DNA of 64,000 nucleotides from Prorocentrum cordatum. Lineage: Eukaryota > Sar > Dinophyceae > Prorocentrales > Prorocentraceae. The stretch's first letter is position 1. Each line of letters starts with the position of its first letter. The position numbers were made by a program, and so were the translations under genes. Shown one piece after another: positions 10,001-18,990 of the stretch. The notes under the pieces are model-generated. The model saw only the letters and a list, made by a program, of their open reading frames with translations. It made no database searches and was not told where the DNA came from. Location of the stretch: the NCBI GenBank assembly GCA_963575745.1, contig CAUYUJ010015731.1, positions 156,259-220,258 on the forward strand, read 5' to 3'.

Positions 10001-10812
10001 GAGGAGGAGGACGAGCAAGACCAGGAGGACGAGGACGAGCAGGAGCAGGACGAGGAGCAGGAGGAGCCGGAGAAGAAGGACGAGCAGGAGGAGGAGGAGG
10101 ACGAGCAGGAGGAGGAGGACGACCAGGAGGAGGAGGACGACCAGGAAGAGGAGGAGGAGGAGGAGGGGAGGGGGAGGAGTACCAGGAGGAGGAGGAGGAG
10201 GAGGAGGAGGAGGAGGAGGAGGAGGAGGAGGAGGAGGAGGAGGAGGAGGAGAAGGGAGGAGGAGGGGGAGAGGAGGCAGAGGAGGGGGGGGAGAGTGAGA
10301 GTACCAGGAGAGGAGAACGAGGACCCCAGGAGGAGGAGGAGGAGGAGGAGGAGGAGGAGGAGGAGGAGGAGGAGGAGGAGGAGGAGGAGGAGGAGGAGAG
10401 AACACCAGGAGGAGGAGGAGGACGAGCAAGACGAGGAGGACGAGAACGAGGACGACCAGGAAGAGGAGGAGGAGGAGGAGGAGGGGAGGGGGAGGACTAC
10501 CAGGAGGAGGAGGAGGAGGAGGAGGAGGAGGAGGAGGAAGAGGAGGAGGAGGACGAGGAGGAGGAGGAGGAGGAGGAGGACGAGGAGGAGGAGGGGGGGG
10601 GAGAGCACCAGGAGGAGGAGAACGAGGACCACCAGGAGGAGGAGGAGGAGGAGGAGGAGGAGGAAGAGGAGGAGGAGGAGGAGAGAGCACCAGGAGGAGG
10701 AGGACGAGCAAGACGAGGAGGACGAGAACGAGGACGAGCAGGAGGAAGAGGAGGAGGAGGAGGAGGAGGAGGAGGAGGAGCAGGAGAAAGAGGAGGAGGA
10801 GGAGAGGAGGAG
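10001..10812. repeat. GAG/GAC trinucleotide tract (about 810 bp)
   Basis: Almost pure GAGGAG with interspersed GACGAG, GGGGAG and ACCAGG words, purine-rich on the + strand. Both strands are open (Glu/Arg-rich on +, Leu/Pro/Ser-rich on -) because of the trinucleotide unit; I do not call these genes. It ends directly in a short GCTGAG remnant (10813-10830), as if inserted between the 73-bp block and a GCTGAG array. Confidence 0.9.
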
Positions 10813-10830
10813 GCAGGCTGAGGCTGAGGC

Positions 10831-10969
10831 TGTGACTGCGACTGCCGTTGCCGCTGCGACTGTCATCGCGAATGCGACTACGACTGCGAGAACAGCAGAA
10901 TTCGACAACTGGATTTTCATCTGAATCTTAAGGGGAATGCTTTCAGATATGCTTCTACACATCGCGGAG
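10831..10969. other. Array spacer, no gene seen
   Basis: GACTGCGACTGCCGTTGCCG onward, a copy of the sequence after each GCTGAG array, followed directly by 73-bp repeats. The gene A copy expected here is absent. Confidence 0.55.
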
Positions 10970-11118
10970 GGCCGGATGCAACAGTCACACACTTCGTGCT
11001 CTTCGAGTTCCCAGAACTCCATTCCTGGGCCACATTTTGGATGCCCGGAGCCAACTGTAGTCCACTTCCTGGTCTTCGAGTTCCCAGAACTCCATTCCCG
11101 GGCCACATTTTGAATAGC
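10970..11118. repeat. 73-bp tandem repeat block 3
   Basis: Two units of the 73-bp repeat immediately upstream of gene B2. Confidence 0.85.
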
Positions 11119-11140
11119 CAGACGCTTCATAATCCTTCCG

Positions 11141-11162
11141 CCACAGCCGTGTTTGGTTCAGG
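11141..11162 (+). other. Possible degenerate relict spliced leader upstream of gene B2
   Basis: Identical to the candidate at 3044-3065. It lies 81 bp before the gene B ATG. Confidence 0.35.
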
Positions 11163-11243
11163 ACTTGCTAGTGACACTGCAGTCCACTGCATTCAATCGT
11201 GCCACTGCATTCATTCACTGCAGTCCACTGAGTTTCGATTGCA

Positions 11244-13436
11244 ATGGCGTTCCCCTGGCCGTACCCCCATGTCCAACGTTCATCCGCAGCCTCTGCTCCG
11301 CGAGGCTCGTCCGAAGTGTCGCCGCCTCGCGGTGCTTCTCAGCCTGCGCCGCCTCGCGGTGCTTCTCAGCCTGCGGAGGAAGGTGGACAGACGCCTGGTT
11401 CTGGCGCTGTGCAGCCTGCGTCTTTCACGGTCGCCTCGTTCAATTTCGGGTTCGAGCAGGGCATGATGACTGGTAAGCAGGCGGCCACTCACTGCGCTAA
11501 CTTCGGAAGGTTGTGCGCCAAGATAGTGGAGACCGCTGATGCTGATATGGTCTGTGGCTGCGAGGTCGGTGCGTTCCGTGAAGGCTTTCGCCGAGCAGGG
11601 ATCAACGTGACAGAGATCCTCAGTAAGCCTTTCGGTGATGGCATTCGCTTCTCGGAGGTCGACAACTACTTGACTCTCTGGGGGTTCCGCGGTGCTTCTC
11701 AGCCTGCGGAACTGACTCTGTGCGAAGACAGCAAAGTTTACAGGCCTCCTAGCGGCCGAGAGATTGATGCTGTTATTTCACATTTTGAGGTGAACAAACC
11801 AGGCCATGACAAGTTCCACGTGGTGATCGCCAACATGCACATCGTGTGCGGCAAGAAACTGCCGACCATCCAGACTCGAAAGCGGACAGTTCGCCATCTC
11901 CGCTTGCACCTGGACTGCATGGCTCAGATTCTCAATGCTTCGGAGCCGCACGTGCCAGTCGTTCTGCTTGTAGTCGGCGACGACAACCTGACTTTCCAGG
12001 AGGCGCGGGAGGCTTACCAGCGCCAGCAGAACGACGAGAAGCTCTGGGAGGTCCATGCCACTCCGGCCGACCTCAAAGGCGACCACGTCGCGGTCTGCGG
12101 AGCAGTCGCCCGTTTCTGCTCCATTGCCGTTGGCGCGTCTTTTACGGATCGTGGCATGCGCAACGACGCACGCGATGCGGTGGCGGTTGTGCTCACTCTC
12201 CCTGGTGCTATTCAGCCTGGGGAGAGCAAGAGGCGGAAGATTGTCGTCGAAAGCGTCTCCGACGCCGACGTCAGCGTACAGGCGGACGCCGAGTCTTCTG
12301 TGCATTGGGATCGGTCGCCGAGTTCTACTCCTCCGCTTTCACCGACTTCACCGGGTGATCCCGACTACGTCGAGGATGTCGTTCAGAATCGCGCGAACGA
12401 CTTGCACAGGGAGCTGAGGCAGCTTTGGGGCGAAAGGTACGACGAGGAGTACGATCCGAAAGTCCCCCATCATCTCAGTCTCTTGCTTTTCAAAAAGAGG
12501 AAGTCCACGGAGCCAGCGGACACTGATCCAGCTGGCGCTCCTCAGCCTGGCTCGGAATATGACGCGGCCTTTGCGTCTCAGGAGGAGACTGGCCGAGCCA
12601 TTCTCTCTGTCCTTAAGCTTCGACATGACTTTCTGCGGAGCAAGAACATCGACGACATGCGCTACGTTCTCACGGAGCCTGAGCGCCAGGAATTGGTCAG
12701 AGTAGCTCGCGACCAGTACGAGCAGTCGCGGCAGCAGCGTGCGCTTCAGGAACGGGATGTCGAAAAGGGAAAAGCGAGAGGCAAGTCTGCGCCACAAGGG
12801 GGCCATGCGGTTCCGCAGGGTCCTAACGAAGGGCCAGGCGGTAAGAAAGGTTCTCACGGTGCTTCTCAGCCTGCGGGAAAAGGTGGCCAGGCCAAGGGTG
12901 CAGGTCTGGGTAGCGTCGCCAAGTTTGTGAAAGACCAGAAGCGTAAGCGGTGGCATCGCCATTTGCAACGTGTGGCCGGTACCAAACAGATCTGGGAGGT
13001 GCTGGCCTTCTCAGGGCGCTTCGACGTTGATTGGCTAACGCAAGCGTTGCAAGCTGATCAAAGTGAGGGCCGTGATGCAGCAGTTCCCGAGGAAGCTCTG
13101 CGGCAACAGCGGCGCCGGCTGCACCACCAGAAGGCCGAGGCCATCGCGCGCTACAACGAGGGGGGGCGGCTTTCCCGCCATCTGTCTGCCCGGGCTGGCC
13201 AGCCAAAGCCGAACTTCACGCGCAGGCAGCTGGACGTGTTGCAGATGTTTGAGAGCGGAGAGCTGCTTCAAATCCGCAACCACGCGATTCTGGCGTTGGG
13301 GCACGGCCGTCTGTTCAGGGCCGATGGCGACTACCTGGACATCGGCGGCAGCACGGGCGGTGGCTCCAGGCGCATCATCGATTCTTGGCAGCCGCCAGAC
13401 TGGCGTGACTTCCTCCAAGACGATCAGGACATCTGA
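11244..13436 (+). CDS. Gene B, copy 2, 730-aa protein with EEP-like N-terminal half
   Basis: The only gene B copy open from ATG to TGA. Residues 1-60 are Ser/Pro/Ala-rich and hold two GASQPA motifs. Residues 63-320 carry an order of motifs like the endonuclease/exonuclease/phosphatase (EEP) superfamily: ASFNFG (64-69), DMVCGCEVG with Glu107, VIANMHIV with His199, VVGDDN with Asp246 and Asn248, and NDARDAVAV near 307-315. In EEP enzymes such residues bind the metal and phosphate; the final Asp-His pair is Arg-Asp here but His-Asp in B1 and B3. Residues about 330-560 are charged and low in complexity. The last 170 (KRKRWHRHLQRVAGTKQIWE onward) look folded but are unrecognised. At least six ASQPA-like insertions occur in the protein. 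The EEP assignment is inference from motif order only. Confidence 0.6.
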   Translation: MAFPWPYPHVQRSSAASAPRGSSEVSPPRGASQPAPPRGASQPAEEGGQTPGSGAVQPASFTVASFNFGFEQGMMTGKQAATHCANFGRLCAKIVETADADMVCGCEVGAFREGFRRAGINVTEILSKPFGDGIRFSEVDNYLTLWGFRGASQPAELTLCEDSKVYRPPSGREIDAVISHFEVNKPGHDKFHVVIANMHIVCGKKLPTIQTRKRTVRHLRLHLDCMAQILNASEPHVPVVLLVVGDDNLTFQEAREAYQRQQNDEKLWEVHATPADLKGDHVAVCGAVARFCSIAVGASFTDRGMRNDARDAVAVVLTLPGAIQPGESKRRKIVVESVSDADVSVQADAESSVHWDRSPSSTPPLSPTSPGDPDYVEDVVQNRANDLHRELRQLWGERYDEEYDPKVPHHLSLLLFKKRKSTEPADTDPAGAPQPGSEYDAAFASQEETGRAILSVLKLRHDFLRSKNIDDMRYVLTEPERQELVRVARDQYEQSRQQRALQERDVEKGKARGKSAPQGGHAVPQGPNEGPGGKKGSHGASQPAGKGGQAKGAGLGSVAKFVKDQKRKRWHRHLQRVAGTKQIWEVLAFSGRFDVDWLTQALQADQSEGRDAAVPEEALRQQRRRLHHQKAEAIARYNEGGRLSRHLSARAGQPKPNFTRRQLDVLQMFESGELLQIRNHAILALGHGRLFRADGDYLDIGGSTGGGSRRIIDSWQPPDWRDFLQDDQDI

Positions 13437-13547
13437 GTTTTGCAAGTCTCCCTGCCCGCGGTGCTTCTCAGCCTGCGGTCTGCCGCTCTCCAGCTGCGGT
13501 CTCGAGCAGTAGTGTTCGAAAACATGCGAGTTCCTGCGGTGCTTCTC
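13437..13547. other. Gene B2 3' tail with two motif copies, cut at 13.55 kb
   Basis: Matches the tails after B1 (5349) and B3 (16958) up to the motif at 13538, then switches abruptly to the GGCCTCTTGG array, so the shared 3' module is missing here. Confidence 0.7.
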
Positions 13548-13700
13548 AGCCTCTTGGGGCCTCTTGGGGGCCTCTTGGGGCCTCTTGGGGCCTCTTGGGG
13601 GCCTCTTGGGGGCCTCTTGGGGGCCTCTTGGGGCCGCTTGGGGGCCTCTTGGAGGCCTCTTGGGAGCCTCCTGGGGGCCTCTTGGGGCCATCTTGGGGCC
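13548..13700. repeat. GGGGCCTCTTGG minisatellite, copy 1
   Basis: Repeats of CCTCTTGGGG and CCTCTTGGGGG with minor variants. Sister arrays lie at 18245, 20265 and 30330, with a degenerate one at 21175. Confidence 0.85.
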
Positions 13701-13935
13701 TCTTGCGACCTCCTCAAAAGCGCAAATGAGAGCTGCCCCCTGAGAAGGACAAAATGAGCCGAAAACCTTCGTAAAATCAATGATTTTGCTGTGAAGGAAG
13801 ATGAGCGCGGCCCCCTCAGGACGCCAAAATGGGGCCAAAACCGTAGTACAATCAATGATTCTGGCTTTAAAGAAGAGGGGGGGGACCAGACGGTGCCCCC
13901 CCGTCGGGGCCAGAATCCTCGTGAGAGGGTCCGTC
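13701..13935. repeat. Dispersed repeat, pair with 20485-20720
   Basis: Starts TCTTGCGACCTCCTCA and includes AAAATCAATGATTTTGCT twice in related form, then GGACGCCAAAATGGGGCC. The copy at 20.5 kb also follows a GGCCTCTTGG array, so array and tail move or duplicate together. No coding signal. The stretch 13936-14079 is array spacer (CTCACAGATCACTCC). Confidence 0.75.
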
Positions 13936-14079
13936 GTTTACCTCCTAACAGCGAAAAGCTGATAGGTTCTAGTTGACTCAAAAGAGCTCACAGATCACTC
14001 CAACAGGGGGGTCCGGGCAGGGTTGGGGCGTTTTCCAGGGCGGCATGAGCCGGGGGGGACTCGTTTTTCACCAAACAGT

Positions 14080-14505
14080 CACCACATTCGTGCTCTTTTC
14101 GCCTTGCCAGAGAACTCCATTCCCAGGCCACATGCTGGGGGGCCGGAGCAACGTCCCACACACAAGTGCTCTTCGACATTTCCAGGAAAGAACGCCATTC
14201 CCGGGGCACCATTCTGGGGGGCCGGATGCAACCAGTAGCACACACTTCGTGCTCTCGAGTTTCCCAGAACGCCATTCCCGGTGCCATTTTGGATTGCCCG
14301 GAGCAACGTAGGCCACTCGTGCTCTTCGAGTTCCCAGAACTCCATTCCCGGGCCACATTCTGGAGGGCCGGATGCAACAGTCACACACTTCGTGCTCTTC
14401 GAGTTCCAAGAACTCCATTCCCGGGCCACATTTTGAATGCCCGGAGCCAACTGTAGGCCACTTCGTGCTCTTCGAGTTCCCAAAACTCCCATTCCTGGGC
14501 TACCA
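14080..14505. repeat. 73-bp tandem repeat block 4
   Basis: Five to six diverged units, with many one-base indels relative to blocks 1-3, upstream of the decayed gene B3. Confidence 0.8.
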
Positions 14506-14622
14506 GGAGGAGGAGGGGAGGGGGAGGACTACCAGGAGGAGGAGGAGGAGGAGGAGGAGGAGGAGGAGGAGGAGGAAGAGGAGGAGGAGGACGAGGAGGA
14601 GGAGGAGGAGGAGGAGGAGGAC
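14506..14622. repeat. GAG trinucleotide tract
   Basis: Short GAGGAG tract placed inside a 73-bp unit (CTACCAGGAGG on the left, ACATTGCCGGGC on the right), a smaller parallel of the 10-kb tract. Confidence 0.85.
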
Positions 14623-14669
14623 ATTGCCGGGCAACATTTTGAATAGCCAGACGCTTCATATTCCTTCCG

Positions 14670-14690
14670 CCACAGCTGTGTTTGTTCAGG
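14670..14690 (+). other. Possible relict spliced leader upstream of gene B3, shortened
   Basis: CCACAGCTGTGTTTGTTCAG, one G shorter than the B1/B2 string and with one extra transition. Same position relative to the gene B start. Confidence 0.3.
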
Positions 14691-14770
14691 ACTTGCTAGT
14701 GACACTGCAGTCCTCTGCATTCAATTGGCCACTACATTCATTCACTGCAGTCCACTGAGATTTGATTGCA

Positions 14771-16957
14771 ATGGCGTTCCCCTTGCCGTACCCCCATGTC
14801 CAACGTTCATCCGCAGCCTCTGCTCCGCGAGGCTCGTCCGAAGTGTCGCCGCCTCGCGGTGCTTCTCAGCCTGCGCCGCCTCGCGGTGCTTCTCAGCCTG
14901 CGGAGGAAGGTGGACAGACGCCTGGTTCTGGCGCTGTGCAGCCTGCGTCTTTCACGGTCGCCTCGTTCAATTTCGGGTTCGAGCAGGGAATGATGACTGG
15001 TAAGCAGGCGGCCACTCACTGCGCTAACTTCGGAAGGTTGTGCGCCAAGATAGTGGAGACCGCTGATGCTGATATGGTCTGTGGCTGCGAGGTCGGTGCG
15101 TTCCGTGAAGGGTTTCGCCGAGCAGGGATCAACGTGACAGAGATCCTCAGTAAGCCTTTCGGTGATGGCATTCGCTTCTTGGAGGTCGACAACTACTTGA
15201 CTCTCTGGGGGTTCCGCGGTGCTTCTCAGCCTGCGGAACTGACTCTGTGCGAAGACAGCAAAGTTACAGGCCTCCTAGCGGCCGAGATATTGATGCTGTT
15301 ATTTCACATTTTGAGGTGAACAAACCAGGCCATGACAAGTTCCACGTGGTGATCGCCAACATGCACATCGTGTGCGGCAAGAAACCGCCGAGCATCAGAC
15401 TCGAAAGCGGACAGTTCGCCATCTCCGCTTGCACCTGGACGGCCTGGCCAAGATTCTTGAGAATCTAAACGAGGCAGTCGTTGTGCTTGTAGTCGGCGAC
15501 GACAACCTCACTTTCCAGGAGGCGCGGGAGGCTTAACAGCGCGAGCAGAACGACGAGAAGGTATGGGAGGTCCATGCCACTCCGGCCGACCTCAAAGGCG
15601 ACCACGTCGCGGTCTGCGGAGCAGTCGCCCGTTTCTGCTACATTGCCGTTGGCGCTTATTTTACGGATCGTTGGCAATGCCAACGGACGACACGATGCGG
15701 TGGCGGTGTGCCGCTCTCCACTGTAGTTGCTATTCAGCCTGGGGAGAGCAAGAGGCGGAAAATTGTCGTCGAAAAAGTCTCCGACGCCGACGTCAGCGTA
15801 CAGGCGGACCGCGAGTCTTCTGTGCATTGGGATCGGTCGCCGAGTTCTGCTCCTCCGCTTTCACCGACTTCACCGGGTGATCCCGACTACGTCGAGGATG
15901 TCGCTCAGAATCGCGCGGACGACTTGCACAGGGAGCTGAGGAAGCTTTGGGACGACAGGTACGACGAGGAGTACGATCCGAAAGTCATCCATCATCTCAG
16001 TCTCTTGCTTTTCAAAAAGAGGAAGTCCACGGAGCCAGCGGACACTGATCCAGCTGGCGCTCCTCAGCCTGGCTCGGAATATGACGCGGCCTTTGCGTCT
16101 CAGGAGGAGACTGGCCGAGCCATTCTCTCTGTCCTTCAGCTTCGACATGACTTTCTGCGGAGCAAGAACATCGACGACATGCGCTACGTTCTCGCGGAGC
16201 CTGAGCGCCAGGAATTGGTCAGAGTAGCTCGCGACCAGTGCGAGCAGTCGCGGCAGCAGCGTGCGCTTCAGGAACGGGATATCGAAAAGGGAAAAGCGAA
16301 AGGCAAGTCTGCGCCACAAGGGGGCCATGCGGTTCCGCAGGGTCCGAACAAAGGGCAGGCGGTAAGAAAGGTTCTCACGGTGCTTCTCAGCCTGCGGGAA
16401 AAGGTGGCCAGGCCAAGGGTGCAGGTCTGGGTAGCGTCGCCAAGTTTGTGAAAGACCAGAAGCGTAAGCGGTGGCATCGCCATTTGCAACGTGTGGCCGG
16501 TACAAAACAGATTTGGGAGGTGCTGGCCTTCTCAGGGCGCTTCGACGTTGATTGGTTAACGCAAGCGTTGCAAGCTGATCACAGTGAGGGCCGTGATGCA
16601 GCAGTTCCCGAGGAAGCTCTGCGGCAACAGCGGCGCCGGCTGCACCGCCAGAAGGCCGAGGCCATCGCGCGCTACAACGAGGGGGAGCGGCTTTCCCTAT
16701 ATCTGTCTGCCCAGGCTGGCCAGGCAAAGCCGAACTTCACGCGCAGGCAGCAGGACGTGTTGCAGATGTTTGAGAGCGGAGCGCTGCTTCAAATCCGCAA
16801 CCAAGCGATTCTGGCGTGCGGGCACGGCCGTATGTTCAGGGGCGATGGCGACTACCTGGACATCGGCGGCAGCACGGGCGGTGGCTCCAGGCGCATCATC
16901 GATTCTTGGCAGCCGCCGGACTGGCGTGACTTCCTCCAAGACGATCAGGACATCTGA
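14771..16957 (+). pseudogene. Gene B, copy 3 (multiple frameshifts and a stop)
   Basis: Aligns to B2 over its whole length, start ATG 14771 to TGA 16955-16957. Lesions relative to B2: one T lost near 15264 (AAAGTTACAGG), a base lost near 15394 (GAGCATCAGAC), a rearranged stretch 15445-15475, an in-frame-equivalent TAA at about 15534 (GCTTAACAGC for GCTTACCAGC), indels at 15670-15725, and a C lost near 16356 (AAAGGGCAGGCGG). The last part (from about 16238) is open. All four GGTGCTTCTCAGCCTG insertions present in B2's coding region are kept, so they predate the duplication. Very likely nonfunctional. Confidence 0.7.
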
Positions 16958-17089
16958 GTTTTGCAAGTCTCTCTGCCCGCGGTGATTCTCAGCCTGCGGT
17001 CTGCCGCTCTCCAGCTGCGGTCTCGAGCAGTAGTGTTCGAAAGCATGCGAGTTCCTGCGGTGCTTCTCAGCCTGCAGGTTTCGCAGCCT

Positions 17090-17500
17090 GCGCTATGCAG
17101 TACAAGTGCTTTTCAGCATGCGACATCCTGCGGTGCTTCTCAGCCTGCAGGGTTCGCAACGCGCGGTTTGCAATGCATTCCTTTTCAGTATGCGAGTTCC
17201 TGCGGTGTTTCTCAGGCTGCAGGGCTCCGAGGCTCTTCGCTTCGATGCCATTGTTTTCAGACGCCGTAGCTCCGTTCCGTAAACGTCTTCCAAGAGCCGC
17301 TCGCAACCTTTTGCAGCTGGCTGTCTGCACGCTTCGCCGGCTTTTGCTCGCGGTGCACTTGTACACACAGTCAGCGGCCGTTGTAGGGCATCAGAAAAAA
17401 ACATGTAGACATCACGAAGGGCTCAGTCTGTATATCGTCACATCATTACATGCGCAGTCGTCGAACACATCGGTGTACATTCAGCGCTTTGTCCTTCTAG
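17090..17500. repeat. Shared 3' module, copy 4 (after gene B3)
   Basis: Same module, with small losses near 17325-17385. Continues into a GCTGAG array. Confidence 0.75.
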
Positions 17501-17514
17501 CTGGGTTGCTTCGT

Positions 17515-17842
17515 GCTGAGGCTGAGGCTGATGCAGGCTGAGGCTGAGGCAGGCTGAGGCTGAGGCCGAGGTTGACGGCAGACTGAGGCTGAGGCTGAAG
17601 CAGGCTGAGGCTGAGGCAGAGGCAGGCTGAGGCTGAGGCTGAAGCTGAGGCAGGCTGATGCTGAGGCAGGCTGAGGCTGAGGCTGAGGCTGATGCAGGCT
17701 GAGGTTGAGGCAGTCTGAGGCTGAGGCCGAAGCTGAAAGCAGACTGATGCTGAGGATGAAGCAGGCTGAGGCTGAGGCTGAGGCAGGCTGAGGCTGAGGC
17801 AGGCGGAGGCTGAGGCTGAGGCAGGCTGAGGCTGAGGCTGTG
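17515..17842. repeat. GCTGAG minisatellite, copy 3
   Basis: Hexamer array nearly colinear with the array at 8683-9009. The usual GACTGCGACTGCC spacer follows (17843-18000, nothing else seen). Confidence 0.85.
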
Positions 17843-18002
17843 ACTGCGACTGCCGTTGCCACTGCGACTGTCATCGCGAATGCGACTACGACTGCGAGAA
17901 CAGCAGAACTCTACAACTGGATTCTCATTTGAATCTTAAGGGGAATTCTTCCAGATATGCTCCTACACATCGCTGTTAGGTTGCTTTGCCGGGATAATTT
18001 TA

Positions 18003-18160
18003 GCCCTCCCAGGAGTCGAAAAAGACCCCTCAAACGACCCGCGGGGCGCCCTCTCCAGGCCCAGGGGGAGGGGGTAGGGGGAGGGGTAAACCCCTCCCCG
18101 AAGGGGAAGAAGGGGGGTTGAGAACAGAGCGGGCTCCCTAAGGGCTGGTGGGATTGATAA
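18003..18160. repeat. Dispersed repeat, pair with 20731-20905
   Basis: Begins CCCTCCCAGGAGTCGAAA and contains GGGTAGGGGGAGGGGTAAAC then CCCCTCCCCGAAGGGG, a short inverted pair able to form a hairpin. The two copies match over most of their length in the same orientation. Confidence 0.7.
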
Positions 18161-18244
18161 GGAGCAGTGATCAAACCCGAAGGGCGGCCGTAAGCCCTCG
18201 CGTTCCGCCCTCCCACCACATGATTAAAAGCCGAGTACCACCAG

Positions 18245-18400
18245 CCCTTGGAGGGCCTCTTGGAGCCTCGTGGGGCCTCTTGGGGGCTTCTTGGGGGCCT
18301 CTTGGGGGCCTCTTGGGGGCCTCTTGGGGCCTCTTGGGGCCTCTTGGGGGCCTCTTGGGGGCCTCTTGGGGGCCTCTTGGGGCCGCTTGGGGGGCCTCTT
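18245..18400. repeat. GGGGCCTCTTGG minisatellite, copy 2
   Basis: Same array type as 13548. It is followed (18405-18500) by an ACTCTGACTCTT simple repeat. Nothing gene-like until 18667. Confidence 0.85.
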
Positions 18401-18666
18401 GCCCTGACTCTTACTCCGACTCGTGCAGTTCGCCTTGCTCTTACTCTGACTCTTACTCTCACCGTTACTCTTGCTCTGACTCTTCCTCCTCCTCCTCTTC
18501 CCTTCTTCCTCGTCCCCCTTGATCTCGCCTCCCAGCTAGGAGCTCTGGTGTTTCCTCGGTCGTGCTTCGTTTTCTTTTGGTCGTGTAGCTTTCCTGACAG
18601 TCCAAGACCAGCTCGTCGTCGCCAGTCGCCAGTCGCCTGTCGACCGCCCTCCAGACGCTGTCTCAG

Positions 18667-18990
18667 ATGATGTGGCTCGCCGTGGATGGTCCGTCTGGGC
18701 ATGGGCGTACGGTGCCGACGCTCGACCATGCGGACCTCGTCCTGGCTCAGAACCACCGCGTCGCAGGTCCTTCGGAGGTCAATTGTTATGAGTTCGGCAC
18801 GGTCTCGGTCAAGTACAGCGTGCTGTGGGGATCCCGAGATGGGGCCTGGCTCAAGGTGCTCAAGACGTACTGGAGTGTCACAGAGCCGGAGTGCCAGCTG
18901 ATCCTCGGGAGTTGGAACGGCATTTTCAGGCCGTGGCCGGACACGTTCTGGATCAGGACGGGGGGGTCCGAGCCCGAGATGGAGTGCTAG
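18667..18990 (+). pseudogene. Gene A, copy 3, truncated (C-terminal part only)
   Basis: Open from ATG 18667 to TAG 18988-18990. The last 73 residues (GPSEVNCYEFGTVSVKYS onward) are the gene A C-terminal segment; the first 35 (LAVDGPSGHG, LVLAQNHRVAG) are unrelated to A1/A2 sequence. At the join this copy reads CGCGTCGCAGGTCC, whereas A1 and A2 have the motif and a few bases between CGCGT and CGCAGG. It could be a truncated duplicate, or an alternative gene sharing this exon. Confidence 0.5.

Noticed and set aside
9662-11130. Long open frames over the GAG tract on both strands (up to 383 codons)
   Set aside because: Trinucleotide repeat with no stop-forming words; composition is only Leu/Pro/Ser or Glu/Arg, with no conserved ends.
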